This document shows positions 13,095-22,487 of a stretch of DNA of 64,000 nt, piece by piece; position 1 is the stretch's first letter; each line of letters starts with the position of its first letter. The notes beneath the pieces are model-generated. The model searched no databases, was not told the origin of the DNA, and was given only the letters and a program-made list of their open reading frames with translations. The stretch covers positions 6,738,001 to 6,802,000 of the forward strand of contig NC_080569.1 in the NCBI RefSeq assembly GCF_030253575.1, in the 5' to 3' direction. Position numbers and translations under genes: made by a program. The stretch is from Rhododendron vialii. Lineage: Eukaryota > Streptophyta > Magnoliopsida > Ericales > Ericaceae.

Positions 13095-14552
13095 TCACCA
13101 ACGGCACAAACGAGTAAGGCTCAAGCACACCTGCTTGACCTTGTAAACGCGACTCAGGAAACCCAGCCGCACATGCCTCCAAATTGAGCCTCTATCTTCC
13201 AACGGGCACCTCCCACCCAACGCATCCCTCCCGAATGCACTCGAAGATCTGCTCAAACTCCACACGGAGTTAATTACCGACTCTACCACAGAGTTAAAAA
13301 CCCAACACTGAGTCAACCTCGAATTCACCGATGAAGAACCCAAAGATGTAGCACCCACAATCGTACTACCATCAAGCACATAGAGGTTATTCGATTTCCG
13401 ACCCTTCATCAAAACACGAGCACCCTTCAAAACCCTCAAGACTCCACCTTCAGCGGTATGCTTCCAACCCAAAGAGTCAAGAGTACCCAAAGAGATAAGG
13501 TTCCTCTTCAAATTTGGTATATGTCGAACACCAAACAACGTCCTCACAAACCCATCATGCATTCTGACTTTAATTGTTCCAATCCCAACAATTCTACAGG
13601 ACATGTTATTCCCCATAAGAACTGTACCACAGCTGACCGATTCATAAGTATCGAACCAATCTTTATTCGGACACATGTGGTAAGAACATCCGGAGTCCAG
13701 AATCCATTCGTTATTCGAACAGACATCACCGACACTCACAGAAAGAACCATAAGTGAATCGTCGGAATCTTCTTCAACAATACCAGCAACAACCTTCTCT
13801 TCAAAATTATCCTTATTTTTCAACCTAGGACAATTTCTCACCATGTGCCCATATTTCCTACAGTAAAAACACTTTACTTCCTGATTTGTGGAACGAGAGC
13901 CAGAAACCCCTCTACTGCCATAATCCCTCTCAGAAGTTCTTCCTTGCACCATCAAACCCTGAGCATCAAAATCACCACCCTCACCGGATACTTTTTTCCT
14001 CAATTCTTTCGAATACAAACTAGACTTAACGTCCTCCATGGAAATCGTATCCCTCCCGTAAAGTAGGGTAGTAACAAAATGCTCATAAGATGCAGGCAAA
14101 GAACATAACACAATAAGGGCTTGATCTTCATCATCAATCACAACATCAATATTTTTTAAATCCATAATAATTCGATTTAACTCATCTAGATGGTCTTTTA
14201 CGGGCGTACCTTCCCTCATACGAAACGTATAAAGGCGCTGCTTCAAATACAACCGGTTGGTAAGAGACTTCGTCATATAGATGCTTTCCAACTTCAACCA
14301 AATACCGGCAGTAGTATCCTCCTCCCCGACCTCGCGAAGCACATCATCGGCTAAACACAACTGAATCGAACTGAGCGCCTTCGCATCGAGATCCTCAAAC
14401 ACACTATCCTGCATATCAGCAGGCTTCTTCAATTTTCCTAACAAAGTCTTGTGTAATCCTTGTTGAACAAGCAAAGCCTTCATCTTAATACGCCATAAAC
14501 TGAAGCTAGTGCTCTGCCCATCGAACTTCGCAATTTCGAAACGAGTCGCCAT
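13095..14552 (-). CDS. Copia-type Gag with protease-like motif
   Basis: A single 485-codon ORF with no internal stops. The start (MATRFEIAKF) follows the LTR and primer site; an in-frame ATG at 14714 lies in the LTR and is unlikely to be used. Order of parts: Gag region at about 1-210 with YLKQRLYTFRMREG and LCSLPASYEHF motifs, a CCHC zinc knuckle (CFYCRKYGHMVRNC), a retropepsin-like DSGCS active-site motif, then a Gag-pre-integrase segment (NLISLGTLDSLGW to NNLYVLDG). After that the protein runs into about 80 unfamiliar residues and stops; integrase and reverse transcriptase are absent. It would package element RNA in virus-like particles. It may be translated, as the frame is intact. Confidence 0.88.
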   Translation of the reverse strand: MATRFEIAKFDGQSTSFSLWRIKMKALLVQQGLHKTLLGKLKKPADMQDSVFEDLDAKALSSIQLCLADDVLREVGEEDTTAGIWLKLESIYMTKSLTNRLYLKQRLYTFRMREGTPVKDHLDELNRIIMDLKNIDVVIDDEDQALIVLCSLPASYEHFVTTLLYGRDTISMEDVKSSLYSKELRKKVSGEGGDFDAQGLMVQGRTSERDYGSRGVSGSRSTNQEVKCFYCRKYGHMVRNCPRLKNKDNFEEKVVAGIVEEDSDDSLMVLSVSVGDVCSNNEWILDSGCSYHMCPNKDWFDTYESVSCGTVLMGNNMSCRIVGIGTIKVRMHDGFVRTLFGVRHIPNLKRNLISLGTLDSLGWKHTAEGGVLRVLKGARVLMKGRKSNNLYVLDGSTIVGATSLGSSSVNSRLTQCWVFNSVVESVINSVWSLSRSSSAFGRDALGGRCPLEDRGSIWRHVRLGFLSRVYKVKQVCLSLTRLCRW

Positions 14553-14627
14553 TGAAACGATCACCAATTGCACAATACGCAACAGAAAACAAAAGCCTCG
14601 GATTGAAACCTGGCTTTGATACCAATT

Positions 14628-15041
14628 TGTTGTGCCGAACACGAAATTGAGAATATAACAAATCAACAAGCGATAAACAAGAACACAATGATATACGTGG
14701 TTCCGTTCAAGCACAAAGCAAGAACGTACTCCACGGGAAAAAGAGCAAGAGGATTCACTATAAACGGGGAGAGAAACAAAGAGCCGGCTATACCCGTAAC
14801 TCTACTTGAAGCACCAAACAGATATCTAGGGACAAATCTCTGGTGGAACCCAAAAGGGAGACACAAACCCTTGGTGGAACCCTAAGAGCATAAACAAAAC
14901 CCTAATATCTAAGCCCTTGAACAAAAGACCATAACCCTAGGAACCCCCAAGGTCCCTATTTATAGGAAAACACTAAATAAACCTAAACCAAATAGGAAAA
15001 GGAATCCTAGTCAATTTAGGAATTCTAGTCAATTTCCAACA
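14628..15041 (-). repeat. 5' LTR of the Copia TR-GAG element
   Basis: 414 bp, same as 12585-12998 except for three transitions. As the 5' LTR of a minus-strand element it should drive transcription of the Gag ORF. Confidence 0.93.
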
Positions 15042-15046
15042 TATAA

Positions 15047-16804
15047 AACTATCGACTTTGATGGGAATAGCTAGGAGACATTGCGGCTACTTAAAGAATA
15101 AGAGATATATTGCGATTGTCATCGCGAATGAGTATGAAATATATCACCATCTTGGAAAACCAACAATTTGTAAATTGATGTCATTATGAGTTTTAAAACC
15201 CTACTACCTATTTTTTGTTCAATTTTTACAAATATTGAATATAAGCAGCAGAAAATATGAATGTGAGTTTTGGGGTTCTTTTACAAATTAATAATAAGAG
15301 AGTATAAAGAACATTACAGTCAGTTTTGAAATGGAGATAGAAGCCGAATACCATGTTGGCATATTTACAACAAAAATAGACTAAAATTGGATTAATACCC
15401 AACTACTTTCTGTGCCTTTCACTTCAAAACCTAAGACATCATTATGTTCATGGAATACATTCATCTTAAAAGGGTGAGAGGTCGTCCACTGTCTACAACA
15501 CCCGAAGTTATGGTTTTCAAAAACTTCATATATGTTAATTTTTTTCCTCTCGACAAAATGAGAAATTTATTAATCTTTAAAAATGAATTACAAAGACTAA
15601 ATGGACTCAAGGCAAGACTGCGAACAGCCACCAAAGACCCAAAGGCAAAAATAACAAGACTCTACGAGGGTGGCAAGAAATTAATCAACCAAAGCAAAGA
15701 ACAAAGACACCCACAACCTCTGCTCCAGCTCCAGTACAAAATAGACTAAAAACTCCCCAAAAAAAAAAAAAAAAACAGCAGCAACACAAAACAAAAACAG
15801 CACCGGAAAAGCCCCTCGATCACTTTGAACCAGATAGGATGGAGAGAAAGCTACAGCATCAACTTAAAAAAAAATAAACCATCATCAACACTAACAGAGA
15901 ACTGACCCTGAGTTAAAGCTTGCGTTGCGGTCGCTTTAGGCCTCCAAAAAAAAATTGAATTTTAGGGGCCCCTCCAACTTTTTTACTCCTTATAATAATC
16001 CAACAAAATGACCTCATTCTTTTATTTTAGCTTTAAGCCTCTGAAAAATCAGGACCGGCTCTGCATACTAAATAAGTGTAATTAAGCACTTGAAGTTTTT
16101 TACTAGTACCTTCAATGGTCGAAGTATACCTGTTTTTTTAGTAAAGAAAAAGGAGGGTGCGACTTCTTAGCCACATTAATAGGGGTCAAACCATAACTGA
16201 GGGCTCCATTGCCTTTCATCTAAAGCAAGTGTTAAGCACTTGAAGTTTTTTAGTACCTCCAATGGTCGAAGTTTTTTTCCCTTTTTAGGTCTCCCTCCTT
16301 ATCCTACACCTACTTTGATATCAACACTAACATAAAAAATTATGTTTGAAAGTTTGTCACCAAAAGGGAAGCAAATACTCTAGGAGGGAGAAAGAAAGAA
16401 AATCCAAAGAAGTGAACGAAATAATCTTTCCACTTTGGATATAACGATTATTTGTACGTAATGCCCTCTCGCATGTGAAACACTAAATGCCAAGAAGATT
16501 CACAACTGGCTAATAAGTTAGTCGTTGGGATAATTACCGCGGAAATCAAGAAATGACAGAGTTATAAATACGTAAGAGTGAGAGAAGGTCGGCCCTGTAC
16601 ATTTTTCTGTGGGCCTTGTAATTTTTATTCAACCATGCATGGGACAATGGTCTTATGCACCAAGTTTTGCAGTAACTCCACTACTAATTAAATTACTCAC
16701 AATCTCATGATCACGTGAGGATTTCGAAATATATGAATCTTGAATCATGAATGAGTAGTAATTGGAAGTGACTATGTACATTTGTATAATTGTGTGTGTA
16801 TAAG
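15047..16804. other. Intergenic, no gene seen
   Basis: No coding sequence recognised. A roughly 40-bp segment (AGCACTTGAAGTTTTTTA... to ...AATGGTCGAAGT) occurs twice in direct orientation near 16084-16123 and 16232-16270. An A-rich tract lies at 15758-15790. Confidence 0.45.
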
Positions 16805-17167
16805 CTTCTAATAAGAGCGCTCTTACCGTATTACGGTAAGGGCTTTCCATTTTCTTCTCTTTTCCGACCGAATTTTGATGATCCGAGCCGCTCAATGTGT
16901 ACAAAACGTGATTTTAAAGGTACCCGGAAGAAATCAGCAAAAAAAAGGACTGGAAAAGGCTTGATTTGAGTAGTTTTTATTTGAACCGTTCGATAAAATA
17001 CAAACAAAAACTGCTCAGATCAAGCATTTTTCGGTCTTTTTTTTGCTAATTTCTCGCGACTACTCTTAAAATCACATTTTAAACACATTGAGCGGCTCGG
17101 ATCATCTCAAATTGGTTGGAAAAGGGACGTCCTTACCGTAATACGGTAAGGGCGCCCTTATTAGAAG
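16805..17167. mobile_element. Inverted-repeat MITE with palindromic tips
   Basis: A 363-bp foldback: the left arm from CTTCTAATAAGAGCGC is mirrored by the right arm ending GCGCCCTTATTAGAAG, with roughly 85% arm match by eye (GATGATCCGAGCCGCTCAA and its complement are shared). Each tip contains a small palindrome, CTTACCGTATTACGGTAAG. No coding capacity; no clear target duplication. Confidence 0.75.
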
Positions 17168-17864
17168 TTTTGTGTGTATATATATATATACAAACCTTAG
17201 GTGCAAAAAAATCCTTCACCAATATTTTCTATGACTAAAATATTTATTTTTATTGACTTTTATTTTTACTTGTTCAATTCATCTCGATCGACTGCAGAAC
17301 ACCATAGCTACTCCGCAATTTTCCCCATTTTTTTTAACATAATAATACAGTACTATATGTGTTTGTTGTTCAAAAAGTCAATATATATCTAGCTGCAATT
17401 AGAATTAGTCACACGTGGGCAGCTTTGAAAGAGCTGGCATAATTCTCTCTAATTCCCAGTTTTTTTTCCCTGGGCTGTCCGGGTCAATTTATGCGTATCT
17501 TAACTAATTCACCATCCAGTCTAGTCAAAGGCAAATCAATCCACGATGAGACTAAAATTCACAAAAGAAATTACTTTTCAATGGTCTAATCTCATAATCA
17601 AACCCTGATCAATTTTGCACCAACCAAGGAACCAGATGAGCTAATTTCCTCTCTCTTCTCTCTATCCATTCAAAGCCGTACTAATATTAATATCAAAAGT
17701 CCTGTACCCTTTCCTTTCATATCTCTTAGCAATTAAAAAAGTAATCGCTGACCTACTTTTCTTAACTTGTTATATTACCTTGCCTTTTAAGCACTCTTTC
17801 CCCTCCTTTCTGATTCTCCTTTCCTTCTTCTCCCACCTCTTCAACTCCATAGTAGCATGCCTGG
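17168..17864. other. Upstream region of LBD15
   Basis: Probable promoter and leader of the LOB-domain gene. A fragment at about 17466-17515 (TGTCCGGGTCAATTTATGCG) resembles the tail of the SINE family at 38782 and 60912. TA repeats lie at 17175-17190. I cannot fix a TATA box. Confidence 0.45.
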
Positions 17865-19560
17865 ATGTCCAGAGAAAGGTAATTACCTGTTTTTCTCCAT
17901 TTTAATTTCGTAGAAGATTCATGCAATTAGAACCCCCCCTCCCCTTTTTTTTTTTTTCTTTAGTTATTTTAGTTTTGTTATTTGTTGACTTTTTGTTGGC
18001 CGGAATTGGTTTAGGGAGAGGTTTGATGAGATAGGAAGGAGGATTAATAAGAGAGAGAGGGATGCATCGATAATAACATCTCAACAAATGGGAATTAATG
18101 GAAGCAATGTTTTGGGGACGACGAACTCGTTGACGAACACAATAACACCTTGTGCGGCGTGTAAGCTGTTGAGGAGAAGATGCGCGGAAGACTGCCCTTT
18201 CTCTCCCTATTTCTCACCACTTGAACCCTACCGATTTGCCGCCGTTCACAGAGTCTTCGGTGCCAGCAACGTCTCCAAGATGCTCATGGTATATATAAAT
18301 TTCCTAGATTCTAAGCAATCGTTATCGTTTTGTGTTTCAGAATTTCAGAAATAATTTTAGGAGAGAGCTTTTTAGAACACAAACGCTCCTCATTTTGAGG
18401 ATGTTTTTGGCTTCTTTTGAGAATTTAGAAGCTTGGGGTTCTTTTCGCTGTTTTGAAAGTCGTTCTATATCATACATAAAAGAAATCCTCAAGAATAAGA
18501 TTCAAAATCTATCGACAGAACAGGTTCAAATAAGGATTACAAAAAAAAAAACCCTAATCTAATTCATAGCCGCGGCCTAGCTCTTTTATCCAAAAAGTTG
18601 AAGTGCGACCAAAATACGATTTATGGGATGAATATAAAAGCGGTGGTCATCGACCAAGACCATTTACTGTTTTTTTCCAATTTCTTGTCTAGCAGACTAG
18701 TGCAAGATATTAACTTTAAAGTGAATAGAGAAATTAACATGGTATCTATCTGCCATTGAGTTTAGAAGAGTGCAAGAAATGAATATTACTAGTACATAGG
18801 AAAATTTGCTTCTGATTTTGCTACTACTCTTTAGTACTCCTTCCGTCCCAATTTGTTTGTACACTTTTTGACTTTTAAGTGTCCCAAAATATTTGTCCAA
18901 TATGAGTTTGACTTGTTAAAATTTCCTTAATGCCCTTTCTCTTTCAAAAAATAATGTATTGGAGAATGTCCACTCCCATTTAATGCTAGGAAATTGAGGG
19001 GTATTCTTGAAAAATCAAAACTCTTAAAGAGCAATCATTATGTTCCCTTAAAAAGTTGATTTTTTAAAAATGGACAAACAAATCGGGACGGAGGGAGTAT
19101 TTTTTTTCATGGGTATTAATGTTAATTAGTGCTGTATAATTAGGAGGTACCCGAGAGCAAAAGAACGGACACCGCGAATAGTTTGGTTTACGAAGCAAAT
19201 GTGAGGCTCAGGGACCCTGTGTACGGATGCATGGGTGCAATCTCAGCTCTACAGCAAGAGGTTGATTTGTTTCAAGCAGAACTTAATGCAACGAGGACTG
19301 AGATATTGAGATACAGATATAGAGAAGCTGCTAACAACAACAATGTTATCGCTAGCGTCGGCGCTTCCAGTAGTACTCCTCATGCTCCTAGTTTAGTCTC
19401 GACCGAGGCTGCTCCCGCGTCTCCTCCTCCTCCAGTACTACTGCCGCCTCCACCGTCTGTTATGGTTTCTTCTTCTTCTTTGTACACGTCCCCGGCAACT
19501 ATTGCAATGGTATATAACCACATTCCGAGTAATATTAGCGTCCCATATGATCTTGACTAG
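17865..19560 (+). CDS. LBD15: LOB-domain transcription factor (LBD15-like)
   Basis: Plant-specific class I LOB-domain DNA-binding protein, nuclear. Exons are 17865-17878, 18015-18288 and 19144-19560 with GT-AG introns (234 aa). The first exon is 14 nt and codes MSRE plus two bases of Arg5; it is supported because the spliced N-terminus MSRERERFDEIGRRINK closely resembles my recollection of Arabidopsis LBD15. A start at 18088 (Met30) would lose this conserved part. Domains: C-block CX2CX6CX3C (PCAACKLLRRRCAEDC, 50-65), GAS block (FAAVHRVFGASNVSKML, 79-95), DPVYG (about 120), a leucine-zipper-like segment, then a Ser/Pro-rich tail. The family works in organ boundaries and vascular or secondary-wall regulation. 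Intron 2 hosts a Stowaway-like MITE. An out-of-frame ATG at 17857 lies 8 nt upstream of the start. Confidence 0.92.
18835..19099. mobile_element. Stowaway-like MITE in LBD15 intron 2
   Basis: A 265-bp element bounded by TACTCCTTCCGTCCC and GGGACGGAGGGAGTA, with TA at both borders. This terminus is typical of plant Tc1/mariner-derived MITEs. It ends 44 bp before the exon-3 acceptor. Confidence 0.88.
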
Positions 19561-19970
19561 AGAGAGGATATATATATAAGTAGATTTTGTAAACCTATTG
19601 GGTCTCTCGTTTAGTCTTCGCGTTGTTTGGATTCAACTCCATTTGAAGGCCGAGAAAGTCGTTTAATTTCTTTAACATTTTCTCGACAGCCAAACGGAGC
19701 AGTACTACAACTTCAAAGCACTTCTTTGGATAGTTTGTTTCTATTTAATTACAGTAATTTGTTGGTTATTTCCTCTCTTACCTATATATGTTAGATATTC
19801 TTGTTAAGACAGTTACTATAAGTACTATTGCTTATGTTCAATGAGTCCCACATTACACAATGTGTCCTTAATTCTTAAGGGTACTTTTGGGTCTGTATTT
19901 GAATTTTAAGAATTGTAGGTCGTTCCGTTGAATATTGAACTCTTTGAAGTACCCAAAAAAATACTGGTAA

Positions 19971-20211
19971 TACTCCCTCCGTCCTTTTTTTGACTTTTCA
20001 TTGTTCTAAAATGTTTGTCCATTTTGAAAAGATCTGGAAAGAAAATTCTAAAAAAATACCATTTTACCCTTCTTTCTTAATTTGAAGTGACATCTAAAAT
20101 TTGAATTGAAGGAGATTTGTGGAAAGTCAAACTTTTTAAATTGTAATGATTATATTCCTTCACTAAATAAGTTGAATTTTAATTTTCAAATAAATTGGGA
20201 CGATGAGAGTA
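19971..20211. mobile_element. Stowaway-like MITE
   Basis: Bounded by TACTCCCTCCGTCC and GGGACGATGAGAGTA, 241 bp, about 400 bp after the LBD15 stop. The same family as the copy inside LBD15 intron 2; the right end is diverged. Confidence 0.75.
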
Positions 20212-20431
20212 ACAAAGTAATGCAAAGATCATTATAGTATGTGGTGGATAATTGGTGGTTGTGAATTCGTATACACTTCTACTATTTGAGATTCCAAAGA
20301 TCATTGAAGATTGCCCATCGCTTGAATGCTGTAACATGAATTCTTATTTTTCACCTCTTGCATTTTCACCTGTTTATTCGAGATAATGATTCCAAAATGG
20401 TCTGGCCGTAACATTTTTTGTACTAGTTCAT

Positions 20432-20829
20432 TGACGCAGCGGAATTCACGAAAGACTAATTAGCGTATTAGTTCAAACGAGATAAACAACTCGTCGCAAC
20501 GAGCAATTCTTGCGCACAAGAAAGAAAGAGAGAATCTCTGAATATTATTAATAAAAAGCTTAAAAGTTTTTAATAATTGAATAACTTACACCCCTATTTA
20601 TACTAGTAGGAGTCCTATACTAGTAGGAGTCCTAACAATAAGATAATTACTTAAAATGGAGACCAAGCAAAACAATACTTGTAAAGTTGTAAACAAAGAC
20701 TAACAAAATTAAAAGACTAATAGGAATATACCTAAACAAATGGCATTAAAAGGGGAATTCCTAAAACGAATAATTCCTAGAATAAAGTTTCCTTAATATT
20801 GAAATTTTCTAAATTTTTGTTCTACATCA
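20432..20829 (-). repeat. 3' LTR of the Gypsy TR-GAG element
   Basis: Matches 22112-22482 with substitutions plus a short duplication of TACTAGTAGGAGTCCTA. It contains TATAAATA on the minus strand. Confidence 0.9.
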
Positions 20830-20879
20830 GTCTCATTTTCTTCAAAAGAACTCGACCTCAAGTTCTCATTAGGAATCTG

Positions 20880-22076
20880 TCATCTTCCATGCCAAAGAAA
20901 CAGGTACTTAGAATACTTCAACTCATTTCTTATCTTGAAATAAAACTTCAAGAAAAAGTGTATTTGCAAAGATTGTTTCTCAGCATGCCTTAACTTGTTG
21001 ACAAGATTCACTAGATGAATGTTGGGAACCCAATCAAATTGTTGCACTCCAAGAAAATCTACAACTAGAACCTTATGTTGAAGTTGCTGGTTCTCTAGAC
21101 TTTGATTTATTATAGAGTTGGTTGGCACTCCTTTGTTAGAAAATCGAATTTCAGCAATAACCATATTTTCTTGTAATGTTGTAGTCAACTCCATTGTGGA
21201 TGATTCATCAAGCCCAAACGCACAAACCTCCAATGCAATATTCTTTTGTTCCTTTGCAACCGCATCGGAAACAATTTCAGTATCCTTTTGCACACAAGTA
21301 TCGATGTTAATTTCGTCTTGACCTTCAACTTCAATTTTGACCTCTCCCACGGCTTCTACAATAATTTGTTCTGCATGATACTGTTTTGGCCTATATTTTT
21401 CCTCCAACAATTTCTCATAATTCCTTGGTAAAAATCTCTCCATCATATATTTTTTAATTCTGTACCATGCATAAATTCGACGCTTGCCCAATCGATCTTT
21501 TAGAAATTGCATATCTAGCCACCATCGTAGCGCTGGTCCCGTAAGCTTCACTAACAAATACCTTCACATTTGTTCTGTTGGAATTTTTGCACACTCGAAG
21601 GAATCTTCGATGTTTAGAATCCAATCCAAATGATCTTCAAAAAATTAAAGACCACTAAATTTTGGCAAATTATCGTAATACCTGAAATTTGGTTGTCGCT
21701 GTATCGACTGATAAGCATTATGGTTCTCGAATAGCTCGCCTTCAAATTTATTCCTACTATCGTAATAATAATAAGAATATCCTCTGGAGACGTTATGGTG
21801 AATAGGTTGGTTGCGGAAAAATCCCTCAACGCGGTTCCTATTCTGGTTAGGAGGTTGGCGATGGGCAAATCCCAATGCGCAATCCTTCTCAACCCTTTCT
21901 GGCCTTTGGCGATTTTGTAGAGTCAACCCCTGCAACATCTCACGGATCTCAGCGAACTGAGTGTGGGTATCCTGACGGATCTCGGTCGACTGTGCTTGTT
22001 GATCCTCCACCATCTTCCTTAGGTCAGCAAGCCCACGACCAACGTCAATGGGTGTGTCTTCTTCTGTGTTTGGTGC
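20880..22076 (-). pseudogene. Gypsy-type Gag, broken by two stop codons
   Basis: Reads in one frame from MAPNTEEDTPIDVG (22076) to a stop at 20880, interrupted by TAA at 21645-21647 and TGA near 21564-21566. Between the stops the frame still reads Gag-like sequence (EDHLDWILNIEDSFECAKI), and after the second comes the conserved Gag core LTGPALRWWLDMQF and RFLPRNYEKLLEEKY. An Arg/Gln/Tyr-rich segment follows the N-terminus. No frame change is needed, so these are two nonsense substitutions in a Retrotrans_gag-type protein. It would have bound element RNA. No zinc knuckle is seen. The region after about 21360 on this strand is divergent and unassigned. Confidence 0.82.
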
Positions 22077-22111
22077 CATTGAACCAGACAAAGCCTTGCT
22101 CTGATACCACT

Positions 22112-22482
22112 TGACGCAGCAGAATTCACGAAAGACTAGTTAGCGTACTAGTCCAAACAAGATAAACAACTCGTCGCGACGAGCAATTCTTGTGCACAAG
22201 AAAGAAAGAGAATCTCTGAATATTATTCATAAAAAGCTTAAAAGCTTTTAATAATTGAATAACTTACACCCTTATTTGTACTAGTAGGAGTCCTAACAAT
22301 AAGGTAATTACTTAAAATGGAGACCAAGCAAAACAATACTTGTAAACAACCACTAACAAAATTAAAAGACTAATAGGAACATGCCTAAACAAGTGGTATT
22401 AAAAGGGGAATTCCTAAAACGAATAATTCCTATAATAAAGTTTCCATAAAATTGAAATTTCCTAAAATTTTGTCCTACATCA
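22112..22482 (-). repeat. 5' LTR of the Gypsy TR-GAG element
   Basis: 371 bp, partner of 20432-20829. Followed on the minus strand by the initiator-Met tRNA primer-binding site. Confidence 0.9.
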
Positions 22483-22487
22483 TTCAT

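Larger units (their letters stand above)
12580..15046 (-). mobile_element. Non-autonomous Copia-type TR-GAG LTR retrotransposon
   Basis: A complete insertion. The 414-bp LTRs at 12585-12998 and 14628-15041 both begin TGTTG and end CAACA, and a 5-bp duplication (TATAA) flanks the element at 12580-12584 and 15042-15046. The LTRs differ at three sites, all transitions, so the insertion is recent. On the minus strand a primer-binding site (TGGTATCAAAGCC), complementary to the initiator-Met tRNA 3' end with one change, follows the 5' LTR. A purine tract (AAGGTGGAGATT) precedes the 3' LTR. The 1.63-kb interior codes Gag and protease motifs only: no integrase core, reverse transcriptase or RNase H, so enzymes must come from another element. 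Confidence 0.95.
20427..22487 (-). mobile_element. Non-autonomous Gypsy-type TR-GAG LTR retrotransposon
   Basis: LTRs at 20432-20829 (398 bp) and 22112-22482 (371 bp) run from TGACGCAGC to CTACATCA and are flanked by a 5-bp duplication TTCAT (20427-20431 and 22483-22487). On the minus strand the 5' LTR is followed by TGGTATCAGAGC, a primer-binding site for initiator-Met tRNA. A purine tract (AAGAAAATGAGAC) precedes the 3' LTR. The interior codes only a broken Gag; no protease, reverse transcriptase or integrase is present. The LTRs differ by several substitutions and indels, including a roughly 20-bp tandem duplication (TACTAGTAGGAGTCCTA) in the left LTR, so this insertion is older than the Copia one. 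Confidence 0.92.

Noticed and set aside
14506-14885. Short ORFs in the Copia LTR and Gag reverse strand
   Set aside because: The same peptide recurs in both LTR copies, so it is LTR sequence, not a gene.
21118-22114. Plus-strand ORFs opposite the Gypsy Gag
   Set aside because: Antisense to a recognisable Gag frame, with no domains.
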